Below, piece by piece: positions 1-7,602 of a DNA stretch of 41,277 nucleotides (within the stretch, counting starts at the first letter, position 1; each line of letters starts with the position of its first letter). A program made the position numbers and the translations under genes. The notes under the pieces were generated by a model. That model searched no databases. It was not told the origin of the DNA and saw only the letters and a program-made list of their open reading frames with translations. The stretch is from NCBI GenBank assembly GCA_963204965.1, contig CAUJKA010000035.1:1-41277 (forward strand), written 5' to 3'. The DNA is from Planctomycetota bacterium (GTDB lineage: Bacteria; Planctomycetota; Planctomycetia; Pirellulales; Pirellulaceae).

Positions 1-26
1 GAGCACGAGCACGAGCACGAGCACGA
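1..26. repeat. GAGCAC hexamer tandem repeat
   Basis: Four perfect copies of GAGCAC followed by GA open the window, so the array probably continues upstream. It is a simple-sequence repeat. The sequence does not show whether it lies in a coding region that ends before the window. Confidence 0.85.
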
Positions 27-57
27 TTTCTTGACCCGATCTTCACAAAGCTCAGCG

Positions 58-111
58 TCCCTCGCTAACGCAGCGGGTTAGGAGGTCCCTCACTGATGCA
101 GCGGGTTGGGA
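58..111. repeat. Tandem pair of a 26-bp dispersed-type repeat
   Basis: Two copies (58-83 and 86-111) share the frame TCCCTC.CT.A.GCAGCGGG followed by TT.GGA. They differ at four positions, all transitions. The unit is partly self-complementary (TCC against GGA, GCT against AGC). It resembles non-coding repeats I associate with planctomycete intergenic DNA, but that resemblance is from memory. The rest of 1-287 shows no convincing gene. Confidence 0.6.
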
Positions 112-287
112 CTTAGTCAACATAACCAGTATATCTAGCGAAAAGGCGGCTCAAGGGTACTCAGTCGGGGCTAAGGCGGTTTTTGAGCGGTTCACGGGCT
201 TCCAGACGAGCCGAAATGCCGTTAGGCTTCGGATTATTGGCAACTTCATTGGGTCACTTTAGAACATTTTCATTGGACCGACACAAC

Positions 288-623
288 ATGTCTTCACAGC
301 CTACCCCCAGCCCTGCACGCGACGTTTCCTTGACCGATTTTCAGGCCAAGATTAAGGCAATGTACTACGAAAAAGACGTTCAGCGTGGGATCGACGGGAC
401 GTTTATGTGGCTGATGGAAGAGGTTGGCGAGCTAGCCAGCGCGCTGCGGGAAGGGACGCCGGACGAGCTGAGTGGCGAGTTTGCTGATGTGCTAGCTTGG
501 CTGGCGACAATCGCCAATGTGGCCGGGATTGATCTTGGCGAAGCCATTCAAAAGAAATACGGTACTGGCTGTCCTGGCTGCAATCGAATGGTTTGCACCT
601 GCCCAATCGACGAAAAGCCGTAG
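288..623 (+). CDS. MazG-like nucleotide pyrophosphohydrolase
   Basis: This 111-residue protein has the all-alpha NTP pyrophosphohydrolase signature. An EEVGEL helix near residues 45-50 and an EF-DVL helix near residues 64-69 carry the acidic residues that bind Mg2+ in the MazG/dUTPase superfamily. The family hydrolyses nucleoside triphosphates to monophosphate and pyrophosphate, usually for housecleaning of abnormal nucleotides; the substrate here is unknown. The reading frame is open back to a TTG at 183, but the ATG at 288 gives the normal family N-terminus and was chosen. Unusually, the C-terminus carries four cysteines in CPGCNRMVCTCP, a possible metal-binding knuckle beyond the catalytic core. 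The next gene begins 51 bases downstream. Confidence 0.8.
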   Translation: MSSQPTPSPARDVSLTDFQAKIKAMYYEKDVQRGIDGTFMWLMEEVGELASALREGTPDELSGEFADVLAWLATIANVAGIDLGEAIQKKYGTGCPGCNRMVCTCPIDEKP

Positions 624-674
624 TACAATGAGTGGACTATTACTGTCGGCGAGCCTACGAAGGAGTGAGTTCAG

Positions 675-1730
675 ATGATCCATCGACGAGATTGGTTAGC
701 CCGTTGCGCGGCGACGGCGGCTACTGCAGGAATCGCTCTGAGCTCCCGACGCTCGCTACTGGCAGGGACTGGCAAACGCTTAGAACCGGCTTGGGAGCAA
801 AGCATTCGTTCCGGCCTGGATTATTTGGCTCGCACGCAAAGCACGGGAGGCCAATGGAGCTCGACGGTCTATCCAGTCGCTATCTCCGCGCTGGCCGGTA
901 TCGCATTGATATGTTCCGGATCGACAACTACTCAAGGTCCTTACTCAAAACAGATTGCTCGCTGCACCGACTACTTGTTATCGAAGTGTCGCGACAACGG
1001 ACTGATAGGCGATCCGACTACCGACAATCGTTACACCTACGGACACGGCTTCGGCATGTTGATGCTCAGCCAAGTCTTAGGCGAAGAGGGCTATGAAGAC
1101 CGCCGAGAAGAGTTAATCGAAAAACTAAAGGCAGCAGTCACCTTCTGCATCAACGCACAAACGGACGCAGGTGGCTGGGGCTACGTGAGCGCGAAAGACG
1201 GCGCGAACTACGACGAGGGCTCGACCACGATTACACAAGTTCAAGGCTTGCGAGGCTGTCGTAACGCGGGCATCCCCGTTTCGGCTGATGTGATTGATCG
1301 CGCCAAGAAGTATATCTACGGCTGCATGAACGCCGACGGTGGCATCAGCTACTCGAGCAAGCAGATGGGAACGTCGCGACCTGCGATCACGGCCGCCGCG
1401 CTGGCGGCGCTCTACAATGCAGGCGATTATTCAGGCGACCAAGTGCCTAAGATGATGAAGCACGCTCGCGATTCCTTGCATGACGATCTAACCGATCAAG
1501 GCGCTGCGTTTGGACATTGGCATTACACCTATCTGTACTATAGCCAAGTCGTCTATCGCCAAGGCGATGAAGAATGGTTGCCATTCCGCGATCGCTTGTA
1601 CCGTCGCATCGTCTCCGAGCAACGATCCGATGGACACTGGGAAGGCCAGATCAGTCCGGTTTACATTACGGCCTGCAGTCTCATCATGCTGCAATTGGAT
1701 TATGGACTCTTGCCCATCTATCAACGGTAA
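675..1730 (+). CDS. Squalene-cyclase/prenyltransferase-repeat protein, probably Tat-exported
   Basis: The 351-residue product starts with a twin-arginine-like segment (HRRDWLARC, then a hydrophobic Ala-rich stretch to about residue 30). It continues with repeated alpha-toroid motifs of the squalene-cyclase/prenyltransferase class: GGQWS (58-62), GGWGYV (166-171), GGISYS (222-227) and DGHWEG (319-324). No DxDD or VSDCTAE-type catalytic motif of class II terpene cyclases is visible. A true cyclase activity is therefore doubtful, and a binding or scaffold role is as likely. Its stop codon abuts the start of the RND gene at 1731, indicating one transcript and perhaps a joint role at the membrane. 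The product is easy to over-annotate as a terpene cyclase. Confidence 0.75.
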   Translation: MIHRRDWLARCAATAATAGIALSSRRSLLAGTGKRLEPAWEQSIRSGLDYLARTQSTGGQWSSTVYPVAISALAGIALICSGSTTTQGPYSKQIARCTDYLLSKCRDNGLIGDPTTDNRYTYGHGFGMLMLSQVLGEEGYEDRREELIEKLKAAVTFCINAQTDAGGWGYVSAKDGANYDEGSTTITQVQGLRGCRNAGIPVSADVIDRAKKYIYGCMNADGGISYSSKQMGTSRPAITAAALAALYNAGDYSGDQVPKMMKHARDSLHDDLTDQGAAFGHWHYTYLYYSQVVYRQGDEEWLPFRDRLYRRIVSEQRSDGHWEGQISPVYITACSLIMLQLDYGLLPIYQR

Positions 1731-4010
1731 GTGGCAGCTCCATTACACATCGTTGACAAGCTCTCGCGACTGACGCTACTGGTACTGGCATTGCTTCTAC
1801 CAGCGGCGCTATATGCCGTATTCAAACTGCCCATAGGCTCTGCGGGAGTTCACGAGTGGTTACCGCAAGGTCGCGTCGAGCGAGATCGCTACGAAAAGTT
1901 TCTCTCACAATTTGGTAGCGACCAAGTCTTAGTGGTCTCGTGGGATGGTGCCGATGCCAACGACCCACGTGTTGCAACTCTAGTCGAGCGAATTCGTCAG
2001 TGCATTGGCGATGATTCCCTTTTTAGCTCAGTTGTATCAGGCAGCGAAGTCATTCAATCGCTGAAACAATCTAAGTTGAGGCTGAGCGATGCCGAGATTC
2101 AACATCGCCTAGAAGGTACGCTGGTCGGTAAGTCAGGTATTGTGCCGATCATTATCAGCGTTAGTCCCCAAGGCATCGCGCAACATAAACTGACCATCGA
2201 GACGATCCGCGAGTTTGCCGATCAAGTCGAGGGACTTGGTCGCGAGCAATTGCGGATGGTTGGCGCTGTTCACGAGTCCTATGCTGTCGACGTTGCCGCG
2301 GAACAAAGCTTATCGCAACTGGTCCTTCCATCGACGGTCCTGGCGTTAACGATTAGTTGGATTTGCCTGGGCAGCTTCCGCGCGATCTGTGTGGTGATGT
2401 TACTTGCTGGCTCGGGACAGTTAGTGGCCGTCAGCGTGGTCTATTACAGCGGCTATCAGTTCAGCGCGGTATTAATTGTCTTGCCAACCTTGATTTTCAT
2501 GCTCACGTTGTCTGGGGCGGTCCATTTGGTGAACTACCTTTTGGAGTCCAAAAATCGCGACTCGACCTCCCGAGGCATCGACGCTCTCAAGAAGGGATGG
2601 TGGCCGTGTACGCTCTCCAGCCTGACGACGATGCTGGGGATGGCCTCACTAATCACTAGTGAACTGGCCCCTGTTCGGCAGTTTGGCGGACTTTCCGCGA
2701 TATGCCTAGGCATCGCGACGATCATTCTCCTGCTGGCGTTTCCCGCCACGGCAGATCTGCTGTTTGGCCTTTGGGTCAAGCCGCGTTCGCCGAGCTCAGC
2801 GTCTGAGGAATCTAGCCTCGAAAAGGATGGCGAGAAGCCTAATGTAGCTAAGCCCAGTTTCTTGGTGATTCCTCGATCTGTGGCTTCTAAGTTTCTTCCA
2901 TGGCAACGACGACATGCGAATTCAATCTCGATCGCAAGCATTCTCTTGTTGATCTTCGTTTCAATTGGACTGACCAAACTTCAATCGTCGACGAAGTTCT
3001 GCGATATGTTTTCCGTCTCGCACCGAACCCACCAAGACATGCTGTGGTACGAGCAGAACATTGGGCCGATTTCGACTGTCGAGTGCTTGCTCAAGTTCGA
3101 AACGACCAGCGAGTCTGATCTTTTGCAAGAAGCGAAGACCATTAAGCATGTCGTCGATCAACTCAATCGATGCGAGCTTGTAGGTGGAGCCTTTTCGGCA
3201 GCGAGTTTCTTTCCGAAGCTCACCGACGCGACTGGCATGCGAGCTACTACGGTTCGTGCGGCTCAGCTGCGCGGCTTGGAAGCCAGTCTGGAACAGTTCC
3301 AAGAACAAGGACTGCTGCATACGACAGAGCAAAGTCGAGTTTGGCGAGTCTCGGCGCGCGTCTCTGCGGTCTCGCCGGTGTCGTTTGATCACTTGATTCA
3401 GACAGTCACACAGCAAGTACACATAGTCGTGGATAACGCGGAGATCAAGCCGCAAGTCGAGATCACCGGGCTGACTCCGGTCATGCATGAAACACAGCGG
3501 ACCATTTTGTCAGACTTGGGCAGCAGCTTTTTATCGGCTTATCTGCTGATCACGCCAGCGATGATGCTCGTCGTGCGAAGCTTCTTCGGTGGAATCTTGA
3601 TCATGCTGCCAAACGTTCTTCCGGTCGCGCTCGTATTTGGCGCGATGGGCTGGCAAGGCAGCTCGCTAGATATCGCTGGCATCCTCACCGCCAGCGTGGC
3701 TCTAGGCATTGCCGTCGACGACACACTACACTTCGTTTGTTGGTATGTGAAACAACTCGGCGAAGGTGAATCGAGACCACAAGCCGTCGAGAGCTCCTTT
3801 CATGCGTGTGCCTCGGCGATGATGCATACAACGCTGATCTCCTGCTGTTCGATGGTGCCTTTCCTCTTCGCAGACTTCGAACCAACAAAGCAGTTTGCTC
3901 GTTTGATGATTGGCCTCTTAGCTGCGGCACTTGCTGGCGATCTAATCTTGCTGCCCGCGCTACTTCTTTCGCCAGCGGGCAAAGTCGTTCGAAGTCTTGG
4001 ACGCAAGTGA
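1731..4010 (+). CDS. RND/MMPL-family membrane protein
   Basis: The 759-residue protein has the two-fold RND plan. There is one N-terminal membrane helix (about 11-31), a soluble domain, a first cluster of helices (about 195-345), a cytoplasmic linker, another lone helix (about 393-413), a second soluble domain, and a final helix cluster (about 600-750). The segment GILTASVALGIAVDDTLHFV in the second cluster is the conserved TM4-like motif of MMPL/HpnN/Patched-type transporters. Such proteins export lipids or hydrophobic compounds using proton flux. The GTG start follows the previous stop with no gap, so translation is probably coupled to the toroid-repeat gene. That pairing suggests a lipid-related pathway, but the substrate cannot be read from the sequence. 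Confidence 0.85.
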   Translation: MAAPLHIVDKLSRLTLLVLALLLPAALYAVFKLPIGSAGVHEWLPQGRVERDRYEKFLSQFGSDQVLVVSWDGADANDPRVATLVERIRQCIGDDSLFSSVVSGSEVIQSLKQSKLRLSDAEIQHRLEGTLVGKSGIVPIIISVSPQGIAQHKLTIETIREFADQVEGLGREQLRMVGAVHESYAVDVAAEQSLSQLVLPSTVLALTISWICLGSFRAICVVMLLAGSGQLVAVSVVYYSGYQFSAVLIVLPTLIFMLTLSGAVHLVNYLLESKNRDSTSRGIDALKKGWWPCTLSSLTTMLGMASLITSELAPVRQFGGLSAICLGIATIILLLAFPATADLLFGLWVKPRSPSSASEESSLEKDGEKPNVAKPSFLVIPRSVASKFLPWQRRHANSISIASILLLIFVSIGLTKLQSSTKFCDMFSVSHRTHQDMLWYEQNIGPISTVECLLKFETTSESDLLQEAKTIKHVVDQLNRCELVGGAFSAASFFPKLTDATGMRATTVRAAQLRGLEASLEQFQEQGLLHTTEQSRVWRVSARVSAVSPVSFDHLIQTVTQQVHIVVDNAEIKPQVEITGLTPVMHETQRTILSDLGSSFLSAYLLITPAMMLVVRSFFGGILIMLPNVLPVALVFGAMGWQGSSLDIAGILTASVALGIAVDDTLHFVCWYVKQLGEGESRPQAVESSFHACASAMMHTTLISCCSMVPFLFADFEPTKQFARLMIGLLAAALAGDLILLPALLLSPAGKVVRSLGRK

Positions 4011-4072
4011 CTTTAATAGACTAGCCGAAAGTTGCCTTCGCGAGCGTCGCGGAAGACTGCGTCGGCGGTCTT

Positions 4073-4100
4073 GGTAGGTTCTTATCTGCCGGAAAGAACC
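4073..4100 (+). repeat. GTAG-headed REP-like hairpin, sequence variant
   Basis: GGTA is followed by stem GGTTCTT (4077-4083), a loop containing CTGCCGG and the opposite arm AAGAACC (4094-4100). It has the same layout and loop core as the elements at 4495, 14886 and 15186, whose stem is GGTCAAA/TTTGACC. The stem bases differ while pairing is preserved, which argues for selection on the fold. Confidence 0.6.
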
Positions 4101-4219
4101 AGGGTGGACGATCCAATTCTCAAAATCCAACGCCGGCGAATAAACGCTCCCAAAGCAAGAGTCTTTCTTCATTCGAGCGTAAACTTGCAGCTATGACTTA
4201 CTCGGGAGACACGCATATT

Positions 4220-4320
4220 GAACTCTCCCGCGCGCTGTAGCCGACCGTTTAGAGAATCAACTATTTCGCGGGAGAGTCGCGTGGCGAGTGGTGCGAGCCT
4301 AAGCGGTGAGGGCGAAAGCT
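4220..4320 (+). repeat. CGCGGGAGAGT dispersed element, copy 1
   Basis: Arms ACTCTCCCGCG (4222-4232) and CGCGGGAGAGT (4267-4277) form a perfect 11-bp inverted repeat around a variable 34-base loop. A conserved tail follows with GCGTGGCGAG and TAAGCGGTGAGGGCGAAA. The same architecture recurs at 36834-36934 and, inverted, at 15040-15142. Confidence 0.8.
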
Positions 4321-4494
4321 CCCCAACCGAAGCGTTCCACGTATGATCCCACCATTACATTCCAATCAGATCGTTCTCTTGCAACGAGACTGAGTTTTTA
4401 GCGCAAAGACGCGAAGGCGCAAATAGGCAGAGGGGAAGCAAGCGAAGGAATTACAATGGTTATGAACGCGTGTCTTGCAGCGAATGTCAAACGT

Positions 4495-4523
4495 GGTCAA
4501 ACCCGGCAGGAATTTGACCTACC
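4495..4523 (-). repeat. GTAG-headed REP-like hairpin at the end of the SpoA gene
   Basis: Read on the minus strand, this is GGTAG followed by a hairpin with arms GGTCAAA and TTTGACC and loop core CCTGCCGG. It is identical over 29 bases to the elements at 14886-14914 and 15186-15214. The TAG of its head is the stop codon of the SpoA-like gene, so the hairpin sits exactly at the gene's 3' end, where it could also act as an mRNA 3' stabiliser. Confidence 0.8.
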
Positions 4524-4809
4524 GCTTGCCAGTCAGACTGATGAACCGTTCCGCAGGATTAAGAATTTCGGTAATCCGCAAACCGAACTTTTCGCCCGCT
4601 TTGACGACGTCACCTTGAGCGATCGGCTGATCGACAACTTCGACGGTCATCGGTGAATCGTAAGGCTTTTCGAACTGGATCATCACACCGGGAACCAGCT
4701 TCAAAACCTGGTCGACAGGCATCTTTTTCCGCGCAAGTGTAACCACGACAGGTACTTTGACCTGTAAAACGCTTTCGCAGAACGGCTTCAAAAGCTGTGG
4801 TTGAGACAC
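4519..4809 (-). CDS. SpoA/FliN-like C-ring domain protein
   Basis: This 96-residue protein matches the SpoA fold of FliN/FliM/HrcQ. It has an early VKVPVVVTLARKKMPVDQVLKL strand-helix, then PGVMIQFEKP, then a VKAGEKFGLRITEI strand typical of FliN ('vd-kfgvRit-i'). In FliN this domain builds the flagellar switch C-ring that binds CheY and the export ATPase complex. The GTG at 4809 was chosen because no longer start lies upstream in frame. It stands alone here, with no flagellar or type III secretion genes nearby. It could be a dispersed flagellar gene, as is common in planctomycetes, or a stand-alone SpoA protein. Its stop codon is part of a REP-like repeat. Confidence 0.8.
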   Translation of the reverse strand: MSQPQLLKPFCESVLQVKVPVVVTLARKKMPVDQVLKLVPGVMIQFEKPYDSPMTVEVVDQPIAQGDVVKAGEKFGLRITEILNPAERFISLTGKR

Positions 4810-4957
4810 TTGTTATCCCATAGAATAACGTAGGATGCGACGAAAAGGCTGTTTTGTCCTTATCGGCTTGCTCGGTCAAACCCCTTCAACGGTTCCCTCA
4901 AGCTATCGCAACTCGATCGTCGATCTTTAGGATTTTGCTAGCTAATTGGAAAATTCG

Positions 4958-6106
4958 ATGCCGATTGCTCCATTGTTAACCAGCTCCCCAGGCAAGCTTC
5001 CCCTGGCCGATTACAAGCCGCTCAGCAACGACGAATTGTCGAGGCGGATCGATGCTGGGCGTCAAAAACTGGGCAAACGCCTGCTCATTCTGGGCCATCA
5101 CTACCAGCAAGATGAAGTCATCGACCATGCCGATTTGCGGGGTGATAGCTACCAGTTGAGCGAGCAAGCCGCGTCGAGCACCGAGTGTCGGACGATTATC
5201 TTCTGCGGCGTGCACTTTATGGCCGAGACTGCCGACATTCTGGCAAATCGCCCGGAGAAGATCGCCGAACGCGACGGTGCGACAGTCAAAGTCATCCTGC
5301 CGGACATGGCCGCCGGTTGCTCCATGGCGGATATGGCTGCCATTCGACAAGTTGAAAACGCTTGGCAACAACTGGGCGAAGTCATCGACACGCAGCAGAT
5401 GATTCCGGTGACCTACATCAACTCGGCAGCCAGCTTAAAGGCCTTCTGCGGCAAACATGGTGGCATTGTTTGTACCAGTAGTAACGCAGCCGCCGTGATT
5501 CGCTGGGCCTTCGAACGCGGTCAGCGAGTCTTTTTCTTCCCCGATCAACACCTCGGCCGCAACACAGCTCTGAAGATGGGAATCACCAACGCTCAGATGC
5601 CCGTTTGGGATCCGTACGCCGAAGAGATGGGCGGCAACAGCGAACAGCAGATCATCGATAGTCGCGTCGTTCTGTGGAAAGGTCACTGCAGCGTGCACCA
5701 GATGTTCCGGCCTGAACATGTGCAACAATTTCGTAATCGCATTCCCGACATTAAAATTCTGGTGCACCCCGAATGCCCTCAGGAAGTAAACGACATTGCC
5801 GATCTTTCGGGTTCGACCAGCATGATCTTGAAGACTGTTCAACAGTCGCCGCCGGGATCGAAGTGGGCGATTGGAACCGAGCTGCATCTGGTCAATCGTC
5901 TAAAGAAACAGCACCCCGAGCAAGAGATTCACTTCCTTAGCCCGGTTGTTTGCATGTGCGCGACGATGTATCGAATCGATTTGGCTCACCTTTGCTGGAG
6001 CATTGAAAACCTGCTCGAAGGCGAAGTGGTCAACCATATCGAAGTCGATCCAGAAACGGCCAAGTATTCGCTGATCGCGCTCAAGCGGATGTTGGAAGTC
6101 AAGTAA
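4958..6106 (+). CDS. nadA: Quinolinate synthase (NadA)
   Basis: NadA condenses iminoaspartate with dihydroxyacetone phosphate to quinolinate in NAD biosynthesis, using a [4Fe-4S] cluster. The 382-residue protein shows the LGHHYQ substrate motif (45-50), GDSYQLS (62-68) and candidate cluster cysteines C121 (AGCSMAD), C244 (GHCSVHQ) and C332 or C334 (VCMC). The conserved VHPECP and GSTSMI blocks are also present. The ATG at 4958 was preferred to an in-frame TTG at 4946 because a GGA lies at good spacing before it. No nadB or nadC is adjacent. The uvrC gene follows 38 bases downstream and may be cotranscribed. Confidence 0.95.
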   Translation: MPIAPLLTSSPGKLPLADYKPLSNDELSRRIDAGRQKLGKRLLILGHHYQQDEVIDHADLRGDSYQLSEQAASSTECRTIIFCGVHFMAETADILANRPEKIAERDGATVKVILPDMAAGCSMADMAAIRQVENAWQQLGEVIDTQQMIPVTYINSAASLKAFCGKHGGIVCTSSNAAAVIRWAFERGQRVFFFPDQHLGRNTALKMGITNAQMPVWDPYAEEMGGNSEQQIIDSRVVLWKGHCSVHQMFRPEHVQQFRNRIPDIKILVHPECPQEVNDIADLSGSTSMILKTVQQSPPGSKWAIGTELHLVNRLKKQHPEQEIHFLSPVVCMCATMYRIDLAHLCWSIENLLEGEVVNHIEVDPETAKYSLIALKRMLEVK

Positions 6107-6144
6107 CATTCAACGCACTCCCACGTATCTATCCGGAGACCAGT

Positions 6145-7602
6145 GTGGCTAGCGATTCGAGCGACGAAATCGACGAAATGGGCGAAGTCGACGAATTGGA
6201 CCAATGGCCCGAGATAGAGGTCGACGATCAACCCAGCGTCATCTCCGACGAACCTCCCGCCGATCAGACTCCGGCCGAGGTTCCCGAAGAACTGTTTGGG
6301 TTTCGACGATCTGCGGAGAAAGTAAAGTCTTTCCCACACACGCCCGGCGTCTACTTAATGAAGAACGCCTCGGGTGTGGTGATCTACATCGGCAAAGCTA
6401 AAGATCTTCGCAACCGCGCGGGCAGCTACTTTCTCAAGGCCGCGCAACTGGAAGAACGCACGGCCAGTTGGATTCATGAGATTTGCGATATCGACTACAT
6501 GGAATGCGAGAGCGAGGTCGACGCGCTGCTTGCCGAAAGCCGCTTGATCAAAGATATCCAGCCCAAGTACAACAAAGATCTCAAGGACGACAAGACTTTT
6601 CCCTACTTGCAGATCTCGACGCGCGAAGACTTTCCTCGCATCGAGGTGACTCGTCAGCCAGAATCCTCCGGTGTCAAACTCTACGGACCATTCACCAGCG
6701 CCGGCGCACTGCGCGGTGCGGTGCAAGTCTTACAACGCATCTTTAAATTCCGCACCTGTTCATTGGACATCGAAGAGGCAGACGAGCGCTGGCGGTGGTT
6801 TCGTCCCTGTCTGTTAGCTTCGATCGCACAGTGTTCGGCGCCGTGTAATCAACGAATCGGCAAAGAGGAATACAAGCAGGATATTAAGCGACTGCAGACC
6901 TTTCTCGAAGGCGGCAAGCGGAAGCTGATCAAAGAGATTCAGGACGAAATGAAGCAGGCCGCAAAAGACTTGAAGTTCGAAAAAGCAGCTAGGCTCCGCG
7001 ATGAGATTCAGATGCTCGAACGCTTGGACGAGCGGGGGCATTTGGACACACACGTTCAGCCCGAGGTATTTTACATCGATCCCAAGAAGGGGCTCGCCGG
7101 TTTGCAGAAGGTGCTTAAGCTGAAGTCAACGCCGCGAGTCATCGAGGGCGTGGATATCGCTCACCTGGGAGGCACCGAAACGGTCGCCAGCCTAGTGCAG
7201 TTCATCGATGGATTACCGTTTAAGCCTGGCTACAGGCGCTACAAGATCCGCGATGTCAAAGGCATCGACGACTTCCGCAGTATTCACGAAGTGGTCGCGA
7301 GGCGATTCCGAAGATTAAGCGACGATATGCAGACCTTTCCGGACATCCTGCTTATCGACGGTGGTAAGGGCCAGTTGAGTGCGGCCTTAGCTGCTTTCCG
7401 CGATCAAGGCATCGATCCGCCAACATTGCTTTCGCTGGCGAAGCAAGAGGAAGAGATTTTTTTGCCGGGACAGAGCGAATCGATCAAGCTTAGCCGCCAT
7501 GCTTTCGCGCTTCGGCTATTACAATATGTGCGAGACGAGGCCCACCGCTTCGCACAACATTATCACCACATTCTTCGAAGCAAGAACCAGTTTGGACCTT
7601 AA
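6145..7602 (+). CDS. uvrC: Short UvrC-like excinuclease subunit
   Basis: UvrC makes the 3' and 5' incisions in nucleotide excision repair. After an acidic 55-residue N-terminal extension come a GIY-YIG nuclease (GVYLMKNA..., IYIGKAKDLRNR, residues 68-91), a UVR motif that binds UvrB (IKEIQDEMKQAAKDLKFEKA, mid-protein), and the RNase H-like endonuclease half. That half carries EGVDIAHLGG, ILLIDGGKGQLSA and RDEAHRFAQHYH. The protein stops right after this last motif, at 485 residues against about 600 for typical UvrC. The C-terminal helix-hairpin-helix pair is missing, and no trace of it was seen in the next frame. The GTG start has a GGAG box eight bases upstream. The 3' end overlaps the permease gene. 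Confidence 0.9.
   Translation: MASDSSDEIDEMGEVDELDQWPEIEVDDQPSVISDEPPADQTPAEVPEELFGFRRSAEKVKSFPHTPGVYLMKNASGVVIYIGKAKDLRNRAGSYFLKAAQLEERTASWIHEICDIDYMECESEVDALLAESRLIKDIQPKYNKDLKDDKTFPYLQISTREDFPRIEVTRQPESSGVKLYGPFTSAGALRGAVQVLQRIFKFRTCSLDIEEADERWRWFRPCLLASIAQCSAPCNQRIGKEEYKQDIKRLQTFLEGGKRKLIKEIQDEMKQAAKDLKFEKAARLRDEIQMLERLDERGHLDTHVQPEVFYIDPKKGLAGLQKVLKLKSTPRVIEGVDIAHLGGTETVASLVQFIDGLPFKPGYRRYKIRDVKGIDDFRSIHEVVARRFRRLSDDMQTFPDILLIDGGKGQLSAALAAFRDQGIDPPTLLSLAKQEEEIFLPGQSESIKLSRHAFALRLLQYVRDEAHRFAQHYHHILRSKNQFGP

Larger units (their letters stand above)
4011..4518. other. 508-bp gene-free spacer rich in repeats
   Basis: No credible coding region is present on either strand. The spacer holds a GTAG-headed hairpin (4073-4100), a copy of the CGCGGGAGAGT element (4220-4320) and part of a minus-strand REP-like hairpin (4495-4523). 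It also holds a short run of related GCGCAAAGACGCGAAGGCGC words around 4400-4422. Confidence 0.7.

Noticed and set aside
1..26. Possible CRISPR-like array at the left edge
   Set aside because: The GAGCAC units are contiguous with no spacers, and no cas gene is present.
675..1730. Calling the toroid-repeat protein a squalene-hopene cyclase
   Set aside because: At 351 residues it is about half the size of such cyclases and lacks the DxDD acid motif.
2961..3488. 175-codon minus-strand open frame inside the RND gene
   Set aside because: Composition is Arg/Leu-rich and domainless, as expected from antisense reading of a membrane protein gene.
7499..7591. Longer N-terminus for the ABC permease
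   Set aside because: It lies over the conserved HRFAQHYH coding part of uvrC and reads as an out-of-frame copy of it. The first membrane helix begins only after 7600.
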